NCBI GenBank assembly: GCA_913058575.1 | Contig: CAJXRF010000003.1 | Span: 58,743 to 122,742, forward strand | Reading direction: 5' to 3' | Origin: an uncultured Bermanella sp. | Lineage (GTDB): Bacteria > Pseudomonadota > Gammaproteobacteria > Pseudomonadales > Oceanobacteraceae | DNA: 64,000 nucleotides | Shown: piece by piece, positions 59,188 through 64,000 of the stretch | How positions within the stretch are numbered: the first letter of the stretch is position 1 | Layout: each line of letters opens with the position of its first letter | The notes under the pieces: generated by a model | What the model saw: only the letters and a program-made list of their open reading frames with translations | What the model was told of the DNA's origin: nothing | The model's database searches: none | Translations under genes and position numbers: made by a program

Positions 59188-59925
59188 ATGGAATTACTGC
59201 TTAGTAACGATGACGGTGTGCATGCCATTGGACTGGTAACGCTTGCCAAACACTGTGTTGCAGCTGGTTTTAATGTGCAGGTGGTGGCACCTGATAGAGA
59301 CAGAAGCGGTGCCAGTAATTCTTTAACATTGGATAGCCCATTACATCCTATTCAATTACCTAATGGTTTTTTCAGTGTGAATGGCACGCCTACAGATTGT
59401 GTCCACTTGGCCATTAATAGTTTATGTGACCCTATTCCAAAGCGAGTAATAGCGGGCATTAACGCCGGTGCTAATTTAGGGGATGATGTTTTGTATTCCG
59501 GCACTGTGGCAGCAGCCATGGAGGGCCGGTTTTTAGGAACAGCACCTATCGCGGTATCGTTAGTGGGTCATCAGCATTTTGATACCGCCGCGCAGGTCAC
59601 TTTAGAGCTTTTACCGCAGCTGGAAAAATTAGCTTTGGCGGAGCGCTTAGTGGTGAACATTAATGTGCCAGATGTTCCATACGAAGACTTAAAAGGCATT
59701 GAGATTACACGTTTAGGGCATCGTGAGCGCAGTGATAACCCAGTTAAAACTCAAAACCCAAGAGGCAAAGAGTGTTATTGGATTAGCGCAGCCGGTCCAG
59801 CCGCTGACGCAGGCCCAGGTACTGACTTTTATGCCGTCTCTCAAAATAAAGTATCGGTGACACCAATACACGTGGATATGACGGCCTATGAAACGCAAAA
59901 AACCTTAGAAGGGTTAGCTTTGTGA
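59188..59925 (+). CDS. surE: 5'/3'-nucleotidase SurE
   Basis: Metal-dependent survival phosphatase for nucleoside monophosphates and short polyphosphate. The true start is ATG 59188 with AGGAG upstream, giving 245 residues; the open frame extends back into truD. The N-terminal metal site is LLSNDDGVHAIG. APDRDRSGASNSLTL, NGTPTDCVHLAI and GINAGANLGDDVLYSGTV follow. It overlaps pcm by four bases (GTGA). Confidence 0.98.
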   Translation: MELLLSNDDGVHAIGLVTLAKHCVAAGFNVQVVAPDRDRSGASNSLTLDSPLHPIQLPNGFFSVNGTPTDCVHLAINSLCDPIPKRVIAGINAGANLGDDVLYSGTVAAAMEGRFLGTAPIAVSLVGHQHFDTAAQVTLELLPQLEKLALAERLVVNINVPDVPYEDLKGIEITRLGHRERSDNPVKTQNPRGKECYWISAAGPAADAGPGTDFYAVSQNKVSVTPIHVDMTAYETQKTLEGLAL

Positions 59926-60593
59926 CACCACTACAATTACAAGGCATAGGCATGACGAGCCAAAGGACTCGCGATCGTTTAGTAGGGCGTTTAACCGAAC
60001 AAGGTATTGAAAACCCAAATGTCTTAGAAGTAATGGGCAATACTCCACGTCATATTTTTGTAGATGAGGCCTTGAGCCATAGAGCCTATGAAGATACCGC
60101 ACTGCCTATTGGATTTGGGCAAACCATAAGTCAGCCTTATATCGTGGCTAAAATGACTGAACTATTAATTAAAACAGGTCCCTTGGAGTCGGTATTAGAA
60201 ATAGGCACTGGCTGTGGATATCAAACCTTGGTTTTATCGCAATTAGTGAATCGTGTGTACAGCATTGAGCGAATAGAAGCCCTGCAAAAAAATGCCAAAA
60301 AGCGCTTATCTTTGTTACGTGTTAATAATGTGAAATTTAAATACGCAGATGGTAATTGGGGGTGGTCTGAAGAAGGAGGGTTTGATGCGATACTGTCAGC
60401 TGCCGCACCTGAAGTGATTCCACCAGAGTTAATTACTCAGTTAAATATAGGTGGGCGGTTAATTATTCCGGTAGGTGTGGGTGATCACCAGCAGTTAACA
60501 TTAGTCACCCGTGAAGAGGGAGGCTATAAAACCAAAATATTAGAGGCGGTTAAGTTTGTGCCCATGTTAAGTGGCACCAAGAACCTGTCTTAA
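59922..60593 (+). CDS. pcm: protein-L-isoaspartate O-methyltransferase
   Basis: Repairs isoaspartyl residues using S-adenosylmethionine. Length 223, GTG start overlapping the surE stop. PRHIFVDEALSHRAYEDTALPIGFGQTISQP is the substrate region in pieces, and VLEIGTGCGYQT is the SAM motif. FDAILSAAAPEVIP completes the fold. The surE-pcm order is standard. Confidence 0.97.
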   Translation: MTPLQLQGIGMTSQRTRDRLVGRLTEQGIENPNVLEVMGNTPRHIFVDEALSHRAYEDTALPIGFGQTISQPYIVAKMTELLIKTGPLESVLEIGTGCGYQTLVLSQLVNRVYSIERIEALQKNAKKRLSLLRVNNVKFKYADGNWGWSEEGGFDAILSAAAPEVIPPELITQLNIGGRLIIPVGVGDHQQLTLVTREEGGYKTKILEAVKFVPMLSGTKNLS

Positions 60594-60666
60594 AAAGTAT
60601 CCAATTAATATAATTAAACGCGCTAGATTTGATGTCTGGTGGGTAAGGAAGATAAGGCTAGGCGGT

Positions 60667-61557
60667 ATGTTGAATTTTTTTAAAGGCATGGCCATGGGGG
60701 CCGCGGACATTGTGCCTGGTGTCTCAGGGGGAACCATCGCGCTGGTAACGGGTATTTATCAACGATTAATTTCGGCCTTAAAAAGCATTGGCCCAAGTAC
60801 GCTTGTGTGTTGCTATAAAGAGGGGATAAAGACAGCTTGGCAGAAAATAGACGGCACTTTTTTAGCGACACTTTTTGCCGGTATATTAACCAGTATTGTG
60901 CTTTTTGCCCGTGTGCTTCACTACGCCATAGAGCATTTTCCTATGTTTATTTGGCCCTGTTTTTTTGGCCTAGTGCTGGCGTCTGCCATTTATGTAAGTA
61001 AAGAAGTGGGTAAATGGAATTGGCAGCGAGTGGCTATGCTGGCATTGGGAACTGCTATTGCTAGTATGATTAGCCTTGCATCGGGGGCGCAAATTGAAGT
61101 AACCGCCTTAAGCCTGTTCCTTTCTGGGGCTCTAGCTATATGTGCGATGATTTTACCTGGGATTTCAGGCAGTTTTATTCTGCTTCTTTTGGGCATGTAT
61201 GCTCATGTAATAGGCGCAGTGAAGTCGTTTGACATTGTAACGCTACTGATATTTGGCAGCGGTTGCGTCGTTGGACTGATGGTGTTTTCGCGTTTTTTAG
61301 CCTGGGTATTGGAGCACTTTAAACAAGCCACTTTAGCTTTGTTAACGGGGTTTATGTTGGGAGCGTTGATTAAACTGTGGCCTTGGAAAGAGGTTTTAGA
61401 GTATCGAACCAACAGTGCGGGAGAGCAAGTGGCTTGGTTAGAGGCTCCAATTGTGCCATGGCTTCATAATGACCCCCAATGGCTAATGGTTGGCTTAGCT
61501 GCAATATTGGGTTTTGGATTAGTTTTGATACTTGAACGCACGCTTAATAAAAAATAA
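60667..61557 (+). CDS. DUF368 (PopT/Lp1-type) membrane protein
   Basis: Polytopic inner-membrane protein of 296 residues from ATG 60667; the frame opens at 60571, inside pcm. The family motif GMAMGAADIVPGVSGGTIALVTGIY opens the protein in two halves, and a second ILPGISGSFILLLLGMY lies mid-way. About eight or nine spans are seen. Some DUF368 proteins are proposed to help recycle undecaprenyl phosphate. It follows pcm in the same direction. Confidence 0.9.
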   Translation: MLNFFKGMAMGAADIVPGVSGGTIALVTGIYQRLISALKSIGPSTLVCCYKEGIKTAWQKIDGTFLATLFAGILTSIVLFARVLHYAIEHFPMFIWPCFFGLVLASAIYVSKEVGKWNWQRVAMLALGTAIASMISLASGAQIEVTALSLFLSGALAICAMILPGISGSFILLLLGMYAHVIGAVKSFDIVTLLIFGSGCVVGLMVFSRFLAWVLEHFKQATLALLTGFMLGALIKLWPWKEVLEYRTNSAGEQVAWLEAPIVPWLHNDPQWLMVGLAAILGFGLVLILERTLNKK

Positions 61558-61659
61558 GATCAATAACTGACCAGAGGTTAACCGTTTTAGTCGATTATAA
61601 CGTGTGTTTATTTGGGAAAAGATGTGCAAAAAATTGGCAATCCCCCAACTAGAGCACGA

Positions 61660-61702
61660 GAAATTTGAAGTTCATCATTTTTTTAGATGAAATTAGAATT
61701 TC
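61660..61702 (+). promoter_or_regulatory. imperfect hairpin between DUF368 gene and nlpD
   Basis: GAAATT/AATTTC (outer) and TTCATC/GATGAA (inner) stems are separated by a symmetric 5-base internal loop, in the 250 bp before nlpD. It has no U-tract that would make it a strong terminator in the plus direction. Role unknown. Confidence 0.3.
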
Positions 61703-61809
61703 AGGTTTAATTTTAATATTAGAAACATATAAAAACATTATTAATAGTGGATGCCTAAAAATTGCTCATCACTAAGCGTCAAAAAATACAGCATATCCCG
61801 CTAAAAAAG

Positions 61810-62607
61810 ATGACTTTCAGGTTGTGGCTGACCTTGTGTGTCTTATTTACTCTTAGTGCATGCAGTGGATTTGTCTCAGTTGAGGAAAAGTTCGACTCTG
61901 GTGTTAGGTTCCAGTCGGGCAGTAAAGTGCATGTGGTTCAAAAAAGTGAAACCCTTTTCTCATTAGCGTGGCGCTATGGCTGGGACTATAAGTCGTTAGC
62001 GAGTGCTAACTCCATTGCTGCGCCTTATATTATTCATCCAGGTCAAAAGCTTCAGGTTGGCCAGCCTAAGTCAATTAGATTTCAGAGTGCTGGCAATACA
62101 AGCAAAAGATTGACGAATCCTCCTAAGAGTGGATCTTCCAATGTGGCCAGTGCCCGTAAAAGCACACATAAGACGCCAAAGGTTAACCGGGATAGACCTA
62201 AGTCGCCAAAAAGCTGGAATAAAAGCACTTCCCCAAAATGGTCTTGGCCTGCCAAGGGTAAGTTAATCGCCAAATTTTCAGCTAAATCCCCTGCCAATAA
62301 GGGGATTGATATTGCCGGTAGGTTAGGGGAGTCTGTAAGTGCAGCAGCGGCAGGATCGGTTGTCTATGCAGGTAGCGGATTACTTGGATACGGCAATTTG
62401 GTAATCATTAAACATAACGAACAATATCTTAGCGCCTATGCGCATAATAAACGTTTGTTAGTGAAGGAAAGCCAGAAAGTAAAAGCCGGACAGACCATTG
62501 CTGAGTTGGGATCAAGTGGCACGGATAAAGTAAAATTGCACTTTGAAATTCGTCGCCAAGGGAAACCGGTTGACCCAATGTTATATCTACCAAGGGCGAA
62601 AAATTAA
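61810..62607 (+). CDS. nlpD: NlpD-like LysM/M23 lipoprotein, activator of amidase
   Basis: Outer-membrane lipoprotein of about 265 residues (ATG 61810 gives lipobox LSAC with Cys18; the frame opens at TTG 61762). LysM lies near 40-88 (HVVQKSETLFSLAWRYGWDYK ... HPGQKLQV, in parts). A basic linker leads to an M23 domain with KGIDIAGRLGESVSAAAAG and LHFEIRRQGKPVDPMLYL. The first metal His is Asn (NKGID), so it is probably a non-enzymatic activator of AmiC, as known for NlpD. The gene is followed by rpoS. Confidence 0.93.
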   Translation: MTFRLWLTLCVLFTLSACSGFVSVEEKFDSGVRFQSGSKVHVVQKSETLFSLAWRYGWDYKSLASANSIAAPYIIHPGQKLQVGQPKSIRFQSAGNTSKRLTNPPKSGSSNVASARKSTHKTPKVNRDRPKSPKSWNKSTSPKWSWPAKGKLIAKFSAKSPANKGIDIAGRLGESVSAAAAGSVVYAGSGLLGYGNLVIIKHNEQYLSAYAHNKRLLVKESQKVKAGQTIAELGSSGTDKVKLHFEIRRQGKPVDPMLYLPRAKN

Positions 62608-62743
62608 GTTTTTCCTTGGTGGTGGGGACTTAATTTTTTATTCTTTTTGTTGTTAGTTAGGCCAGTTTTTAATTCTTGGAACGACTTTTGAATAGTTAAA
62701 GACGGTGACGACATAATAACAATGATACTTGGCGGGGCGAGCT

Positions 62744-63730
62744 ATGGCGGTTAAAAAGGAATTACAAAATAAAGAAGTAGAAACAGATTTGGCGTTGGCG
62801 GACACCAAAACTAAAGCGAAAAAGGCCACTAAAAAAAGTGACACTGAAGTTATAAGCGCAATTGGTAAGGATACCGAATCTCAAAAAAATCTTGATGCCA
62901 CTCAATTATATTTAAACGAAATTGGCTTTTCCCCTTTATTAACCCCTGAAGAAGAAGTGCATTTTGCACGACTGGCTCGTAAAGGAGATGAGAAAGGCCG
63001 TAAACGCATGATCGAAAGTAACTTGCGTTTAGTGGTGAAAATTGCTCGCAGATATGTCAATAGGGGATTGACCTTATTGGATCTTATTGAAGAGGGAAAC
63101 CTAGGCCTTATTCGGGCAGTTGAAAAATTTGACCCAGAGCGGGGATTTAGATTTTCAACCTACGCCACGTGGTGGATTCGCCAGACAATTGAGCGAGCCA
63201 TCATGAATCAAACCCGTACTATTCGTTTGCCCATACACGTTGTTAAAGAATTAAATGTGTATTTACGGGCCGCTCGAGAGCTTACTCAAAAGCTTGATCA
63301 TGAGCCCTCAGCTGAAGAAATTGCCGATTTATTAGAAAAACCCGTTGCAGATGTAAAACGAATGCTAGGTCTAAATGAAAGAGTGGCCTCAGTGGACTCT
63401 CCTTTGGGCTACAACAGTGAAAAATCAATTTTAGATACCATAGCTGATGAAGCGGCTGGTGACCCTTGTAAGCTCTTGCAAGACAACGACATTAGCCAAA
63501 GTCTTGACCGCTGGTTAGAAGATTTAACCGAAAAACAACGTGAAGTCATTGCTAGGCGTTTTGGCCTAAGAGGATATGAAACCAGCACACTTGAAGAGGT
63601 TGGTCATGAAATTGGGTTGACTCGTGAAAGAGTAAGGCAAATACAAGTTGAAGCCTTAAAGAGAATGCGAGAAATAATGGAAAAACATGGTTTAAATGCA
63701 CGTGCCATCTTTGGTGTTTTAGAAGCTTAA
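62744..63730 (+). CDS. rpoS: RNA polymerase sigma factor RpoS
   Basis: Stationary-phase/general stress sigma factor, 328 residues from ATG 62744. Region 1.2 starts [13 protein letters not shown]. Region 2 has [30 protein letters not shown] and [17 protein letters not shown]. Region 4.2 has [20 protein letters not shown]. The N-terminal extension is Lys/Thr-rich and longer than in E. coli. The classical order nlpD-rpoS holds. Confidence 0.98.
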   Translation: MAVKKELQNKEVETDLALADTKTKAKKATKKSDTEVISAIGKDTESQKNLDATQLYLNEIGFSPLLTPEEEVHFARLARKGDEKGRKRMIESNLRLVVKIARRYVNRGLTLLDLIEEGNLGLIRAVEKFDPERGFRFSTYATWWIRQTIERAIMNQTRTIRLPIHVVKELNVYLRAARELTQKLDHEPSAEEIADLLEKPVADVKRMLGLNERVASVDSPLGYNSEKSILDTIADEAAGDPCKLLQDNDISQSLDRWLEDLTEKQREVIARRFGLRGYETSTLEEVGHEIGLTRERVRQIQVEALKRMREIMEKHGLNARAIFGVLEA

Positions 63731-63795
63731 GCGATCAGCTTTAATAGATCGCTCTTCATGTTTTTAGGCGGATGAATACAATTCGAGTACTTAAG

Positions 63796-63822
63796 CCCAT
63801 GTGGAAACACATGGGTTTTTTT
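63796..63822 (+). terminator. rho-independent terminator of rpoS
   Basis: CCCATGTG-GAAA-CACATGGG followed by seven T: 8-bp stem, GNRA-type tetraloop. It lies 66 bp after the rpoS stop. Confidence 0.9.
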
Positions 63823-63853
63823 ATGGGGGTTAAGTTTTCTTTGTTGAATACTT

Positions 63854-63997
63854 TTAATGAAGCGAGTTTGTGAAAAATACCTTTGACGCTTGATTTGATT
63901 CGATGGGGTATATCCAGTCTTGATCAGATTGTTGAACGAAGCCGCTACGCGGCAAAATAGCAAAATCTAACTCCTCAACAATAATTTCTTTACCTAC
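63854..63997 (-). pseudogene. possible 3' gene fragment at window edge
   Basis: A minus-strand frame of 47 codons ends at TAA 63854 and reads like a protein C-terminus (EELDFAILPRSGF, DQDWIYPIES). It has an in-frame TGA at the window edge (63998-64000) and no clear start. It may be a truncated or frameshifted gene tail. A small hairpin GCCGC-TAC-GCGGC (63941-63953) lies inside. Low confidence. Confidence 0.25.
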
Positions 63998-64000
63998 TCA

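Noticed and set aside
63727..63963. 78-codon minus-strand ORF after rpoS
   Set aside because: It crosses the rpoS terminator hairpin and overlaps the more protein-like frame in another phase.

Overview
The window is a 64 kb stretch of a gammaproteobacterial chromosome. It is moderately AT-rich and gene-dense, with no phage, no intact insertion sequence, no rRNA or tRNA genes and no CRISPR array. Gene content and neighbourhoods (nadC/ampD/ampE, a sensor kinase-panE-yajQ-ampG block, fxsA-groESL, and pyrG-eno-ftsB-ispD-ispF-truD-surE-pcm-nlpD-rpoS) suggest a free-living, flagellate-type marine gammaproteobacterium of the Oceanospirillales/Pseudomonas side of the class. Genus is not determinable from the sequence alone.

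Layout. 0-5.2 kb: NAD synthesis (nadC), an amino-acid:Na+ symporter, peptidoglycan recycling (ampD, ampE), a ROK sugar kinase and a PilZ protein. 5.3-8.4 kb: a cobalamin salvage operon cobU-cobT-cobC-btuF, lacking cobS and carrying a 17-codon mini-ORF between cobT and cobC. 8.7-13.1 kb: pyruvate dehydrogenase aceE-aceF. 13.3-15.3 kb: a chemoreceptor. 15.4-18.9 kb: an AdoCbl riboswitch, preceded by a good promoter, controls a BtuB-like TonB receptor and a translationally coupled beta-propeller-like lipoprotein. 19-28.7 kb: orphan sensor kinase, panE, a degenerate RAYT-like protein, yajQ, ampG, an alkyltransferase-like protein, a second chemoreceptor, a FabG-like SDR and a hypothetical membrane protein. 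28.8-31.5 kb: fxsA and groESL, with a recognisable sigma32 promoter. 31.7-35.3 kb: a partial type II secretion cluster gspN-gspC-gspD. 35.3-40.3 kb: yceF, sodB, and a run of poorly characterised genes, including tandem paralogues ending in STPRP. 40.4-47.5 kb: glpD/glpR with two matching GlpR-like operators, class I fumarase, a third chemoreceptor and phhB. 53.4-63.7 kb: conserved housekeeping genes ending with nlpD-rpoS.

The most striking region is 48.05-53.25 kb, a compact five-gene cluster that looks like an envelope-spanning motor assembled from flagellar parts but without a flagellum. In order it encodes an outer-membrane barrel protein with a FlgO/CsgG-like periplasmic domain, a TPR lipoprotein, one polypeptide joining a reduced FliF-like periplasmic/transmembrane part to FliG middle and C-terminal domains, a MotA homologue and a MotB homologue. 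The last three genes are tightly linked. No rod, hook, filament or export gene is present. A rotor-like FliF-FliG chimera next to its own dedicated stator is the best candidate here for an undescribed system. Its function (gliding, envelope energy transduction, surface sensing or other) cannot be read from the sequence.
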